Shown: positions 1 to 7,253 of the stretch, in pieces
Position numbering within the stretch: the first letter of the stretch is position 1
Layout: each line of letters begins with the position of its first letter
IMG/VR virus record: IMGVR_UViG_3300023257_000104
Location: 1 to 25,046 of that record
DNA: 25,046 bases
Reading direction: 5' to 3' (one strand)
Source of the DNA: a virus
Made by a program: the position numbers and the translations under genes
Notes under the pieces: generated by a model
What the model was told of the DNA's origin: nothing
What the model saw: only the letters and a program-made list of their open reading frames with translations
The model's database searches: none

Positions 1-1
1 T

Positions 2-172
2 TTAAAAAGTTCAAACAATATTTATGAGTTTGACCCTACTCAAATCATTCAATATGGAGAACCCAATCAGCGAGGCAAGTCCACAATGTTAAACTTCAAG
101 ATTCAATTAGGTCAGAATTTTGAAAAAGTAGCTGAAAATCAGCTAAAAGCTAAACAATCAAAAATGTTTTAA
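2..172 (+). CDS. C-terminal end of a hypothetical protein (5' partial)
   Basis: A reading frame open from the left edge ends at TAA 170-172 and gives 56 visible residues ending in QSKMF. It contains a polar stretch (YGEPNQRGKST) and a helical, lysine/glutamine-rich tail. No family is recognised from this fragment. The next gene begins 11 bases downstream in the same direction, so it probably belongs to the same operon. Its start lies outside the window. Confidence 0.55.
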   Translation, partial: LKSSNNIYEFDPTQIIQYGEPNQRGKSTMLNFKIQLGQNFEKVAENQLKAKQSKMF

Positions 173-183
173 TTAAAAAAATT

Positions 184-546
184 ATGTCTATTCAATCATT
201 TTTTATCACTATTATTGTTCTTAGTTTGCTAATAGGAGTTATTGTAATAGTAGGAACAATAATCAGGAACGGCGAAATCAAAAAGAATAAAAAGTCCACC
301 CCTCTAACCGTAGAAAATTTATCAGACTTTGCTTTTATTCAAACCTTTGAAGAATTTAGAGTATATAAAAGTATGGTGAGAAATAACTATTGTATAACTT
401 TTACCTTGAAGGTCGGAGAAATATCAGTTGACCGCAGATTGGAGGCACATACCTTTGAAGAAGTGTTATTCAAACTTAAAAATTGGTATAAAAAGAATAA
501 AAGTAATTTAGAATTCATAGACCAAACTCTGGAGAAAGTAGATTAA
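184..546 (+). CDS. small membrane-anchored hypothetical protein
   Basis: A 120-aa protein with one strongly hydrophobic N-terminal segment (about residues 5-27, rich in I, V and L). It is followed by a lysine-rich stretch and a soluble domain of about 85 residues that probably faces the cytoplasm (positive-inside rule). No enzymatic motif is visible and no family is recognised. The start has no Shine-Dalgarno; it lies in TAAAAAAATTATGTCTA, the same 17 bases found at the chaperonin start at 1848. It is the second gene of the plus-strand block. Confidence 0.75.
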   Translation: MSIQSFFITIIVLSLLIGVIVIVGTIIRNGEIKKNKKSTPLTVENLSDFAFIQTFEEFRVYKSMVRNNYCITFTLKVGEISVDRRLEAHTFEEVLFKLKNWYKKNKSNLEFIDQTLEKVD

Positions 547-556
547 ATATAAAAGT

Positions 557-730
557 ATGCTTGAAAAGATTAAATTCACAAGAGATATTATTTTAGAAAG
601 TTGTAAAGGTGGTGGTAACATTTTTAGAGAGGGGGAAGAAGTTGATATTATTGAGGGAATGGTGAAAGGTGAGTATGTGATAAAAGAACCATTATCAAAT
701 TTTAGTGTTAAAGTAAGAATACAAAATTAA
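557..730 (+). CDS. hypothetical 57-aa protein
   Basis: A small ORF (MLEKIKFTRD...VKVRIQN) filling the gap between its neighbours, starting 10 bases after the preceding stop. It has alternating hydrophobic and charged residues and a KGGG turn, consistent with a small beta-rich fold. No family is recognised. Supporting points are the tight spacing, the A-rich leader before ATG and the sensible amino-acid composition. It may be a small early-type accessory protein. Confidence 0.6.
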   Translation: MLEKIKFTRDIILESCKGGGNIFREGEEVDIIEGMVKGEYVIKEPLSNFSVKVRIQN

Positions 731-777
731 ACAATTAAAGGTTGTAAATAAATTAAACATAGAAAGAATATAAAAAT

Positions 778-957
778 ATGAACACTGCATTAAAAGTCTT
801 TTCAATTATTGGAATAGTATTTATTGGGTTAGCGTTTTTAGGTAATATGGGTAATTTAGAAGCATTGGGATACACCTTTTTTGTTGCAATGATTTGGTTA
901 CCACAATCTATAATTGGATTAATTGTTTCAAATAAAAAAGAAGTTGAGAAGAAGTAA
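778..957 (+). CDS. small protein with two predicted membrane segments
   Basis: A 59-aa ORF with two hydrophobic stretches (about residues 5-25 and 32-51) and a lysine/glutamate-rich C-terminus (KKEVEKK). This suggests a two-pass inner-membrane hairpin. Small phage membrane proteins of this shape include holins and superinfection-exclusion proteins, but nothing in the sequence selects a role. The start ATG follows an A-rich leader without a Shine-Dalgarno. Confidence 0.65.
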   Translation: MNTALKVFSIIGIVFIGLAFLGNMGNLEALGYTFFVAMIWLPQSIIGLIVSNKKEVEKK

Positions 958-958
958 C

Positions 959-993
959 AAACCCTACGCAAAAACGATAAAACCCTATACAAA
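959..993 (+). repeat. direct repeat before the gene at 995
   Basis: AAACCCTACGCAAA (959-972) and AAACCCTATACAAA (980-993) match at 12 of 14 bases with a 21-base offset, about two helical turns. The second copy ends one base before the ATG of the next gene. It could be an operator or a leader element. The region is AT-rich, so chance is possible. Confidence 0.35.
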
Positions 994-994
994 T

Positions 995-1384
995 ATGAAT
1001 CTAAACAAATGGCTAAAAATTAATAAAAGAAAAGAAATACTAAACTATAAAATATTTTGGTATAAGTGTGTTCCTTTTGTAATTGCTGAAGTTAAGAATA
1101 GGGAATGGGGTAGATTAGAAGAAATAGAAAAGAAAGAAGGAAAGACTTTAGAAATATTAAAGCAAATGTATAATTCAAATGGTAACTGGTATATTGTAGA
1201 AGGATTGGATTATTTCTGGTTTCACAGGCAATTATTTACTAAGCAAAAGGAAGAAGTTTTATTTAATGATAGTATGCACTTACAATATAATGGAAAGTCA
1301 GACAATGAAAAGTTTAAAATGTTAAAAGAACACGCCCAAGCAGATATTGATTCTATTTGGAATAAAATATTTAAGAAAAAGTAA
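995..1384 (+). CDS. hypothetical protein, 129 aa
   Basis: A basic, aromatic-rich protein beginning MNLNKWLKIN and ending WNKIFKKK. The frame is open further upstream, but ATG 995 is chosen because it follows the previous stop and has the AT-rich leader typical here (ATACAAATATG, shared with the internal ruvC start at 8781). It looks helical, with several Trp/Tyr clusters (WYIVEGLDYFWFHRQ). No catalytic motif or known family is recognised. The next gene follows after 4 bases. Confidence 0.7.
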   Translation: MNLNKWLKINKRKEILNYKIFWYKCVPFVIAEVKNREWGRLEEIEKKEGKTLEILKQMYNSNGNWYIVEGLDYFWFHRQLFTKQKEEVLFNDSMHLQYNGKSDNEKFKMLKEHAQADIDSIWNKIFKKK

Positions 1385-1388
1385 ATAT

Positions 1389-1568
1389 ATGACAACCAGA
1401 AAAGAGTTTTTAAAAAAGTTTGCAGATATGCCTTTAGAAAAAAGAAATAAGGTAGCTTTAAATATTAATCATAATAATATTAATCAGCCCGTTTCTTGGA
1501 ATGTGTGTTGGCTGGAAATTCAGTACAATACAGAACTAAGTAAAGAAATATTAACTAAACTTAATTAA
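1389..1568 (+). CDS. hypothetical protein, 59 aa
   Basis: Starts at ATG 1389, just after the preceding stop; the frame is open slightly further upstream but those starts lie inside the previous gene. The sequence begins MTTRKEFLKKFADMPLEKRNKVAL, where a helical N-terminal part is evident, followed by an Asn-rich middle and a polar C-terminus. No family is recognised. It is supported mainly by its packed position in the operon. Confidence 0.6.
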   Translation: MTTRKEFLKKFADMPLEKRNKVALNINHNNINQPVSWNVCWLEIQYNTELSKEILTKLN

Positions 1569-1580
1569 TATATAACTTTT

Positions 1581-1823
1581 ATGGATAAAGTATATTGTAA
1601 AAATTGTAGGCATAAAGCATCTTGTGGATTATGGTGTGAAAACCCACTTGTTTTAGCTGTTGAAAAAAAGAAATTAGAAGATGAGTTTGGCGCAACGAGT
1701 GGTAATAAATATAGTGGTGTACAGAAAGATTATGTGAAAGTATCAGTAAGAACTTGGAAAGTAAATAAAGAGGGTGAGTGCAAAATTTACAAAAAGAAAT
1801 GGTATAAATTTTGGATTAAATAA
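1581..1823 (+). CDS. small cysteine-cluster (probable zinc-binding) protein
   Basis: An 80-aa protein with an N-terminal metal-ligand cluster: CKNCRHKASCGLWC places cysteines at 6, 9, 15 and 19, with another at 67 (ECKIYKKKW). The spacing suggests a zinc knuckle or treble-clef-like site. The rest is basic and polar. It lies immediately upstream of the chaperonin gene (24-base gap). Similar small CxxC proteins of unknown function are common in phage early and middle regions; no specific role is inferred. Confidence 0.7.
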   Translation: MDKVYCKNCRHKASCGLWCENPLVLAVEKKKLEDEFGATSGNKYSGVQKDYVKVSVRTWKVNKEGECKIYKKKWYKFWIK

Positions 1824-1847
1824 ATAATTAATAAAACTAAAAAAATT

Positions 1848-3467
1848 ATGTCTAAACAAATTAAGAAATCACTTGAAGCACGTAATTCCATTAAAAAAGG
1901 AATGGATACCTTAGCAGATATTGTAACTGCTACTCTTGGTCCGAAAGGACGAAACATTATAATTGAAAAAGAATTTGGAGACCCTGATATTGTTCAAGAC
2001 GGAGTAATTGTAGCCCGAAGTATAGAACTAAAAGACCGTTTTGAAAACACAGGGGCTGAATTAGCAAAGTCAGTTGCTATTAGAACAAATAATGAGGCAG
2101 GGGATGGAACAACCACAGCCATAGTATTGGCTCAAGCAATGGTTAATGAGGGAATGAAATATTCTGAATTGGGGATAGGTGCTTTGGGATTAAGACGAGG
2201 AATGAAAGAGGCTATTTCTGATATAGTGAAAGAATTAGAATCTCTTGCCACTCCCATAAAAGATAAACAACAAATGGAAGAAATTGCTACTATCTCTGCA
2301 AAAGATAAAAGCATAGGAAAAATAGTTGCAGACTCAATGGATAAAGTAGGCAAGACAGGAGTAGTTAATACTGAAAAAGGACAAACCAATGAGATTACTC
2401 AAGAAATAGTTGAGGGATTTAGGTTTGACAAAGGATTTGTTTCTCCTTATATGGTAACTAATCGGGAAAAAGGAGTCAGTGAATTAGCAGATATTTATAT
2501 TTTAATCACAGACAAATCTATTTCAGATGTTCAGAAAATATTACCACTCTTAGAAAAGGTAGCTACTCAAGGTCAAAAACAATTAGCCATAATCTGTGGA
2601 GATATAACAGGAAATGCTTTAGTAACTTTTGTAGTAAATAATGTAAAAGGAACATACAAAGGAGTAGCAATCAAAGCCCCTTATTATGGAGATAAGCAAA
2701 AACAAGCATTAGAAGACATTGCTATCCTAACAGGTGGAGTAGTTATCAGCCAAGATGTAGGATTAGAATTAAAAGATGTAGAGATTGAACATTTAGGCAA
2801 AGCCAAAAAATTAGTTGCTACAAAAGACCATACTACTATTATTGAAGGACAAGGCGAGAAAGAAGAAGTTAAGAAAAGAATAAAGCAACTCCAATCTGAA
2901 TTAGATAAAGAAAAGAATGATTACATAAAGGAAACTTTACGGGAAAGACTTGGCAGACTTTCAGGAGTAGTAGCAGTAATTAAAATTGGGGCTAATAGTG
3001 AGGTGGAACAAAGAGAACTTGAAACCAGAGTTGAAGACGCTATAAGTGCCACTCAGTCAGCCTTAGAAGAAGGCGTAGTTATTGGCGGTGGCTTAGCTTT
3101 AATTTTAGCTAATCATACACTCGAGCATTTAGATAAAGAACCACTTACTGAGGATGAAGAAAAGGGTTATAAAATAATAATGAAAGCAATAGAAAAACCG
3201 TTTATAAAAATATTAGAAAATGCAGGCGAGAAAAGTGAAGTAATTTTAGAAAAGATGATTGCTGAGCATACTAATAAGAAATCTAATTTAGGATATAATG
3301 CTGAAACAGGTGAGTATGTTGATATGTTTAAAGAAGGAATTATTGACCCTAAAAAAGTAGTTAGATGTGCTTTAGAAAATGCAGGCAGTATTGCAGAAAT
3401 GTTCTTATCCACAGAAGGAGTAATCTGTTTTGAAGATGAGGAAATTCCTAAGCAACCTTTAGCCTAA
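1848..3467 (+). CDS. groEL: phage-encoded group I chaperonin (GroEL-like)
   Basis: This encodes a 539-aa GroEL/Hsp60-family ATP-dependent folding chaperonin that is nearly full length. Seen directly: GPKGRN (31-36) and AGDGTTT (84-90) of the ATP site; ATP-site and catalytic aspartates D51, D86 and D397, equivalent to E. coli D52, D87 and D398; the GGG turn near 413-415; and GYNAETGEY near 482-490. The apical domain (about 190-375) is complete and keeps hydrophobic groove positions. The C-terminus ends in EIPKQPLA and lacks the GGM-repeat tail. No co-chaperonin gene is visible here, so it may use host GroES, another phage gene, or none, as proposed for some phage chaperonins. It probably folds phage proteins, for example virion components. 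The start has no Shine-Dalgarno. The downstream gene begins one base after its stop. Confidence 0.96.
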   Translation: MSKQIKKSLEARNSIKKGMDTLADIVTATLGPKGRNIIIEKEFGDPDIVQDGVIVARSIELKDRFENTGAELAKSVAIRTNNEAGDGTTTAIVLAQAMVNEGMKYSELGIGALGLRRGMKEAISDIVKELESLATPIKDKQQMEEIATISAKDKSIGKIVADSMDKVGKTGVVNTEKGQTNEITQEIVEGFRFDKGFVSPYMVTNREKGVSELADIYILITDKSISDVQKILPLLEKVATQGQKQLAIICGDITGNALVTFVVNNVKGTYKGVAIKAPYYGDKQKQALEDIAILTGGVVISQDVGLELKDVEIEHLGKAKKLVATKDHTTIIEGQGEKEEVKKRIKQLQSELDKEKNDYIKETLRERLGRLSGVVAVIKIGANSEVEQRELETRVEDAISATQSALEEGVVIGGGLALILANHTLEHLDKEPLTEDEEKGYKIIMKAIEKPFIKILENAGEKSEVILEKMIAEHTNKKSNLGYNAETGEYVDMFKEGIIDPKKVVRCALENAGSIAEMFLSTEGVICFEDEEIPKQPLA

Positions 3468-3468
3468 T

Positions 3469-3690
3469 ATGAAAAGATATAAAGTAATGATTAGAGATTT
3501 CAGAAATTCACCAAACGGAGAGTGGAAAGTATTAGAATTAAGATATGACCACAGAACAGGAAAAAAGGGAGTAGCAGTTTTTAAACATAAACACGAAGCT
3601 AAGGAATGTGAATCAATCGCTCATCGTTTATCAGAAAATAGTATTAAAACTAAAATAATTTATGAACAAAAAAATGAATACCGAAAATGA
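3469..3690 (+). CDS. hypothetical protein, 73 aa, downstream of the chaperonin
   Basis: A basic small protein (MKRYKVMIRDFRNSPNG...) starting one base after the chaperonin stop and overlapping the next gene by 29 bases, so translation is likely coupled. Predicted strands at the N-terminus (KRYKVMIRDF, WKVLELRY) are followed by a helix (HEAKECESIAHRLSEN) and a final strand. This resembles small alpha/beta folds, but no family is recognised. It does not resemble GroES: no mobile-loop or beta-barrel pattern is visible. Confidence 0.7.
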   Translation: MKRYKVMIRDFRNSPNGEWKVLELRYDHRTGKKGVAVFKHKHEAKECESIAHRLSENSIKTKIIYEQKNEYRK

Positions 3691-4687
3691 CAACCCAAAT
3701 AAAACTTATCATCAAGAAGTAGCGGAAGATATTGTTAAGGGTCTAAACAAAAAAACTATTGAGTTAAATGACCCTTTAAATTTTGAGTGCGTTGCTTGTG
3801 GTAAATGCTGTTATAATCAAGATATTATTCTCAATACCTATGATATGTTACAGTTTCGCAGAGAGTTTGAAAAGCCGACCTTTGCTCTTGGAATTGCTGG
3901 TCTGTACACTGTACATAAAGGACCAAACTCAAAAATGCCCGTTTATTTATTAAAATTTCTTAGAGAACCAGAGAGTAATATATCAATGTGTCCTTTTCTT
4001 AGACCAGAATTTCAAACAGAATTAGACCAAGTAAAAAAAGATAATAGACCACAAGAAGAAGTAATAGAAGAAATGAAAGTCATAGTTAAGAAAAATGTTA
4101 CTTTAGGAAAAACTAAGCAAGTATGTTCTATCCATAAAAATAGTCCGACTGTATGCAAACTATACCCATTAGGCAGAGTTTCTGTTAGACCAAAAGATAG
4201 TGGTATTAGTAATACTAAAGAAGAAGTAAGATTCCTCAAATTAGAAAAAGACAGATTATTCTGCCCAGAGAAATGTTTTGAATGTAAAAATACAGTAAAA
4301 GATTATTTGACCAAAAATAAAGTAACAGATGAATTTAATTTTCAAAAGGAATATAATATGCTGATTAGTAGATTTGCCGAAATAATCAGTGAGCAAAAAG
4401 TTTTTCCTGAATATAAACAACTGGCTACTCTTCTTTATGATTTTGATGCTATAGCGATATATCAAAAATTAAAAAAGCAAGCACCAACTAATGCTAATTT
4501 AGACGATGTAATAAGTAAAAATAAAGAGGCTGAAAGGTATTTTGAACAATTCCCAGAGTTAGACCAAAGTTTACTATCAAAGTCGTTAGATAAAAATGCC
4601 TCTGACTCTTTATTAGAATATACTTTATCTCATCTAACTGACGCTTATAAAGAGTATTTAAAGGTACTTCAACAAAAATATGCTTAA
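3662..4687 (+). CDS. YkgJ-family cysteine-cluster protein, long form
   Basis: A 341-aa protein whose N-terminal half carries the CxxCxxCC cluster of the YkgJ family (PF03692): C43, C46, C49 and C50 in CVACGKCC. Further cysteines are C110 (MCPFL), C155 (VCSIH) and C165 followed by KLYPLGR, matching the family's C-I-x-RPxxC-x-YP tail. A second cluster, C201, C205 and C208, follows. The C-terminal 120 residues are helical and unassigned. The family is thought to bind zinc or an iron-sulfur cluster; biochemical roles are poorly defined. The first ATG (3662) overlaps the upstream gene; ATG 3674 is an alternative. It overlaps the ParB-like gene by 8 bases (ATGCTTAA). Confidence 0.85.
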   Translation: MNKKMNTENDNPNKTYHQEVAEDIVKGLNKKTIELNDPLNFECVACGKCCYNQDIILNTYDMLQFRREFEKPTFALGIAGLYTVHKGPNSKMPVYLLKFLREPESNISMCPFLRPEFQTELDQVKKDNRPQEEVIEEMKVIVKKNVTLGKTKQVCSIHKNSPTVCKLYPLGRVSVRPKDSGISNTKEEVRFLKLEKDRLFCPEKCFECKNTVKDYLTKNKVTDEFNFQKEYNMLISRFAEIISEQKVFPEYKQLATLLYDFDAIAIYQKLKKQAPTNANLDDVISKNKEAERYFEQFPELDQSLLSKSLDKNASDSLLEYTLSHLTDAYKEYLKVLQQKYA

Positions 4688-5534
4688 AGAAATAAATATC
4701 AACCAAATCAAGAAAAGCCCAAGTAACCCAAGGTATTTATTTGATAAGATTGCTTTGCAAGATTTGGCAGATACTATCAAAGTTCAAGGAGTAATCCACC
4801 CAATTGAAATAGATGAGAATGAAACGATTATTTGCGGAGAAAGACGGTGGCGGGCAGCAAAATTGGCAGGATTAAAAACTATACCTTGCACAGTAAAAAC
4901 AGGGCTAACCCCACTTCAGAAATTACAAAGACAGTACATTGAAAATGCACAGCATTTAGATTTAAACATAGTTGAGAAAGGGAGAGCTTTCAGAAATATG
5001 CTTAAATTTAAAAAAGATGAACTGTTAATGGATAGAGATGAACGCCACAAATCTGATTATCATTCTAAAGGCATAAAGGAATTATCAGAGCAACTTGGAG
5101 AAACTGCCTGGACAATCAGAGAATCAATCTGTTTAGTAGATGAAGAAAAAGCTATTACACAAGCCATAGAAAAAGAAGAAGTACCTTATACACATATTAT
5201 TCAAGCTAACAAAGTTAAAGAGCCAAAATTAAGAGAAAAAGTTAAACAAAAAATCTTAAATAATGATTTTTCCAATCGTGAAACTTTAAAAGACACCATT
5301 GATTTAATAAATCAAAATCCTGATTACGCTAAAATTCTAATGAGCAAAGACGGAGAAGATTTAAAAGAAGCCATAGAGCATATTGTAGATACTGATTTGA
5401 TTACCAAACAAGATTTAAAGAAAACAACCTTAATGCAAGCATTTCCTTATATTGAAGAAGAATATAAAAAGTTTAAAAAGTCCAGTAAGAATTTAGATAA
5501 ATTTATTCAGCATTTAAAGGATATATGCAAGTAA
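4680..5534 (+). CDS. ParB-like nuclease/partition-domain DNA-binding protein
   Basis: A 284-aa protein with the ParB N-terminal domain: NPR at 16-18, the CTP-binding GERRWRAA box at 53-60, and an EN-x(8)-EKGRAF stretch at about 88-104. A helix-turn-helix region follows (about 132-152, KELSEQLGETAWTIRESI). The C-terminal 100 residues are helical and charged. ParB/Spo0J proteins bind centromere-like sites and use CTP. No ParA ATPase and no obvious parS cluster is visible, so the role may be plasmid-prophage maintenance, gene regulation or DNA organisation. Start and stop overlap both neighbours (ATGCTTAA upstream; 10 bases downstream), indicating translational coupling with the two YkgJ-like genes. 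Confidence 0.9.
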   Translation: MLKEININQIKKSPSNPRYLFDKIALQDLADTIKVQGVIHPIEIDENETIICGERRWRAAKLAGLKTIPCTVKTGLTPLQKLQRQYIENAQHLDLNIVEKGRAFRNMLKFKKDELLMDRDERHKSDYHSKGIKELSEQLGETAWTIRESICLVDEEKAITQAIEKEEVPYTHIIQANKVKEPKLREKVKQKILNNDFSNRETLKDTIDLINQNPDYAKILMSKDGEDLKEAIEHIVDTDLITKQDLKKTTLMQAFPYIEEEYKKFKKSSKNLDKFIQHLKDICK

Positions 5535-5815
5535 ATAAATGTAAGAAGTGTAATGGTGCTTGTTGTAAAGAAATGTTCTTAAATTTAGGTAAATATAATA
5601 AAGCAGATAAATACCATAAAGATTATGTCAAATGGATTAAATTACACGGAATTAAAACCAAAATAGTTAATAACAATCTTTATATTCAATTAAAAATAAA
5701 GTGTACAAAATTAAAAAATAGTAAGTGTTTAATTTATAAACATAGACCGTTGCTTTGTAAAGAGTTTAATTGTAATGATTTATTTTTTATAAGACTAAAT
5801 AAAAGATTTAATTAA
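5525..5815 (+). CDS. YkgJ-family cysteine-cluster protein, short form
   Basis: A 96-aa protein with the YkgJ signature: C6, C9, C13 and C14 (CKKCNGACC), then C60, C68 in CLIYKHRP, C78, and FNC ending at C83. This is the compact form of the metal-binding core seen in the gene at 3662, at about the minimal family length. It starts inside the last codons of the ParB-like gene, so the three genes form one coupled unit. Zinc or iron-sulfur binding is inferred from the family; substrate and partner are unknown. Confidence 0.85.
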   Translation: MQVNKCKKCNGACCKEMFLNLGKYNKADKYHKDYVKWIKLHGIKTKIVNNNLYIQLKIKCTKLKNSKCLIYKHRPLLCKEFNCNDLFFIRLNKRFN

Positions 5816-5823
5816 ATAGCTTT

Positions 5824-5988
5824 ATGAATAAAAATGAAAAAATAATTCAAGTTATGCCACAAGATGAATCTTATGGGGTAGTCCTCACTAACCAAGGCAA
5901 TTTATATAATTACACACTAACAAAAAATTTAACTACAGGAAGAATCACAATTATTTCTTTATACGCTGAAGTAGAGTTAGATGTTTAA
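5824..5988 (+). CDS. hypothetical protein, 54 aa
   Basis: A short ORF (MNKNEKIIQV...VELDV) between the short YkgJ-like gene and a zinc-ribbon gene. The pattern of alternating hydrophobic residues (YGVVLTNQGNLYNYTL) suggests a small beta fold. Its stop overlaps a possible start of the next gene (ATGTTTAA at 5981-5988), the same kind of overlap as at 4680. No family is recognised. Confidence 0.6.
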   Translation: MNKNEKIIQVMPQDESYGVVLTNQGNLYNYTLTKNLTTGRITIISLYAEVELDV

Positions 5989-6250
5989 TCTTAATCCTAT
6001 GAATATATTTACTAAATTTAAGCAAAAACGAGCCATAAAGCAATATCAGAAGTACCGAAATACCCCTTGCCCAAAATGTAACCAGCTGAATTGGAATTAT
6101 TGTTTTGCCCCTTATCTTAAAAATAAAGAAAAATGTAGTATAGAAGCCAGAGTGTGTAAAAACTGTGGATATAAAGACACAAACGGACATATTATTTCTA
6201 ATGAGATAAAACTTAATTCAGAACTTACTTTTAAAGTAAGTCAAAAATAA
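5981..6250 (+). CDS. small zinc-ribbon protein
   Basis: An 89-aa protein with CPKC (30 and 33) and CKNCGYKD (59 and 62), a typical four-cysteine zinc ribbon, plus C41 and C52 between. A basic N-terminal helix precedes it. Starts at 5981 (overlapping the upstream stop) and 5999 (MNIFTKFKQK) are both possible; the overlap form occurs elsewhere in this genome. It is a probable nucleic-acid- or protein-binding accessory protein; no specific family is recognised. Confidence 0.7.
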   Translation: MFNLNPMNIFTKFKQKRAIKQYQKYRNTPCPKCNQLNWNYCFAPYLKNKEKCSIEARVCKNCGYKDTNGHIISNEIKLNSELTFKVSQK

Positions 6251-6257
6251 TAATCTT

Positions 6258-6569
6258 ATGGATACTAAAAAAATACAAACTATCCCTGAAAAAGAATTAG
6301 TCAATGCCATTTGTTATAATTCAGGGCATTCCTCAGGACAAGTAAGAAAAATTCTTTCTTCAATGAAAGAGCATATAACAAAAGAATTAAAATCAGGCAA
6401 CGCAGTTAAATTAGGATTTTTTGGTAAATTCACCCCTTTTTATAGAGCACCCCGCCAAGTTAAAAACCCAAGAAATAAACAAATGATGGAAGTAAAAGGG
6501 TTAAAACTAATTAAATTTAGAGCCAGCAAAGCCCTAAAAGACACTGTAAAAGATACTTATGATAATTAA
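6258..6569 (+). CDS. HU/IHF-family DNA-binding protein
   Basis: A 103-aa histone-like protein. The N-terminal helical half (about 10-47) is followed by the beta saddle with the family pattern GFFGKF (53-58), then the DNA-wrapping arm with the diagnostic Asn-Pro (N70 P71) and a C-terminal strand and helix (IKFRASKALKD). HU/IHF proteins bend DNA and help replication, recombination and packaging of phage genomes. It is slightly longer than the usual 90 residues. The start lies in the recurrent TAATCTTATG context. It acts in the cytoplasm as a dimer, by family knowledge. Confidence 0.92.
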   Translation: MDTKKIQTIPEKELVNAICYNSGHSSGQVRKILSSMKEHITKELKSGNAVKLGFFGKFTPFYRAPRQVKNPRNKQMMEVKGLKLIKFRASKALKDTVKDTYDN

Positions 6570-6589
6570 GAGTATAGAATAAACTTTTT

Positions 6590-6868
6590 ATGAAAAACCA
6601 AAAATACATCAATGAAGATTTAGATTTCATTTTTATCCGTGCCCAAGATAAAAACGGAAAATGGAACAGCCTCTCAGTTCGTGAATTAGATAAACAGCAA
6701 TGGGAAGATTATTTAACCAGACACTTTGGGGATGGAAAGAGATTTTGGAAGACTCTGACTCCCGAAGTAGAACAAGAAGAATGGAGTAATGAAGATAAAT
6801 TAGGAATAATTAATTGGTTAGCTGACCAGGGGGCAGTATTTGTAATGATAAAAAGAGAAGCCAGATAA
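6590..6868 (+). CDS. hypothetical protein, 92 aa
   Basis: An acidic, tryptophan-rich protein (MKNQKYINEDLDFIFIRAQ...) with five Trp residues and an apparent beta-strand start followed by helices (WSNEDKLGIINWLADQGAVFVMI). No known family or catalytic motif is recognised. It follows the HU-like gene and precedes a Lys-rich gene, all co-directional. The leader AAACTTTTTATG has no Shine-Dalgarno. Confidence 0.7.
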   Translation: MKNQKYINEDLDFIFIRAQDKNGKWNSLSVRELDKQQWEDYLTRHFGDGKRFWKTLTPEVEQEEWSNEDKLGIINWLADQGAVFVMIKREAR

Positions 6869-6874
6869 AATTTT

Positions 6875-7165
6875 ATGCAGAATCAACCAAACACCACAAA
6901 AAATAAAAAGAAACAAAAGAAGTTTAAATTGAAACCTACAACTCTTTGGGAAAATTTGAGTCCTGAAAGTAGACAGGCACTGCTTTTAGCAAAGTCAAGT
7001 ATCCATAAAGAGTCAAATCAACAATATGAGTCAAAAAAGCGAAAAAGAAAATTCAAAAGAGCTAAACAACATCATAACTACCTTAGCAAAAATACAAGAC
7101 CAACTCTGGAAAGAAAAGAGAGTAACGACCAAGGAAGAGCTTTATCAAATAGCAGTTATAGGTAG
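6875..7165 (+). CDS. lysine-rich hypothetical protein, overlapping the next gene
   Basis: A 96-aa, very basic ORF. The first 50 residues (including TTLWENLSPESRQALLLAK) look like a genuine amphipathic protein. The last 47 residues overlap the next gene in another frame and read like an out-of-frame translation (Arg/Lys/Ser-rich). Either a 140-base overlap is real, or a shorter ancestral gene lost its stop, or the two were once joined and a frameshift separates them. The N-terminal half is better supported than the C-terminal half. Confidence 0.5.
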   Translation: MQNQPNTTKNKKKQKKFKLKPTTLWENLSPESRQALLLAKSSIHKESNQQYESKKRKRKFKRAKQHHNYLSKNTRPTLERKESNDQGRALSNSSYR

Positions 7166-7253
7166 TTATGTAAATTGTTTAGTCAGGGCATTTGCTGATA
7201 ATGAGGTAACCCCGATAAAAGAAGAAGATAAACCCCAAGATGACACAGTATGA
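7026..7253 (+). CDS. hypothetical protein, 75 aa
   Basis: A helical protein (MSQKSEKENSKELNNIITTL...) with a hydrophobic helix (IAVIGSYVNCLVRAF) and an acidic tail. It ends in an ATGA overlap with the next gene, good evidence for a translated frame. Its start lies inside the preceding lysine-rich ORF. No family is recognised. The composition is more protein-like than the overlapping frame. Confidence 0.7.
   Translation: MSQKSEKENSKELNNIITTLAKIQDQLWKEKRVTTKEELYQIAVIGSYVNCLVRAFADNEVTPIKEEDKPQDDTV

Noticed and set aside
2132-2389. Antisense ORFs opposite groEL and opposite the tail genes
   Set aside because: They lie wholly within well-supported genes, have low-complexity composition typical of complementary strands, and lack plausible starts.
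3469-3690. Co-chaperonin GroES next to groEL
   Set aside because: The 73-aa product lacks the length and beta-barrel/mobile-loop pattern of GroES; it is basic and alpha/beta in pattern.
4680-5534. A full ParABS partition system
   Set aside because: No ParA-type ATPase is in the window and no clustered parS-like repeats were noticed near the ParB-like gene.
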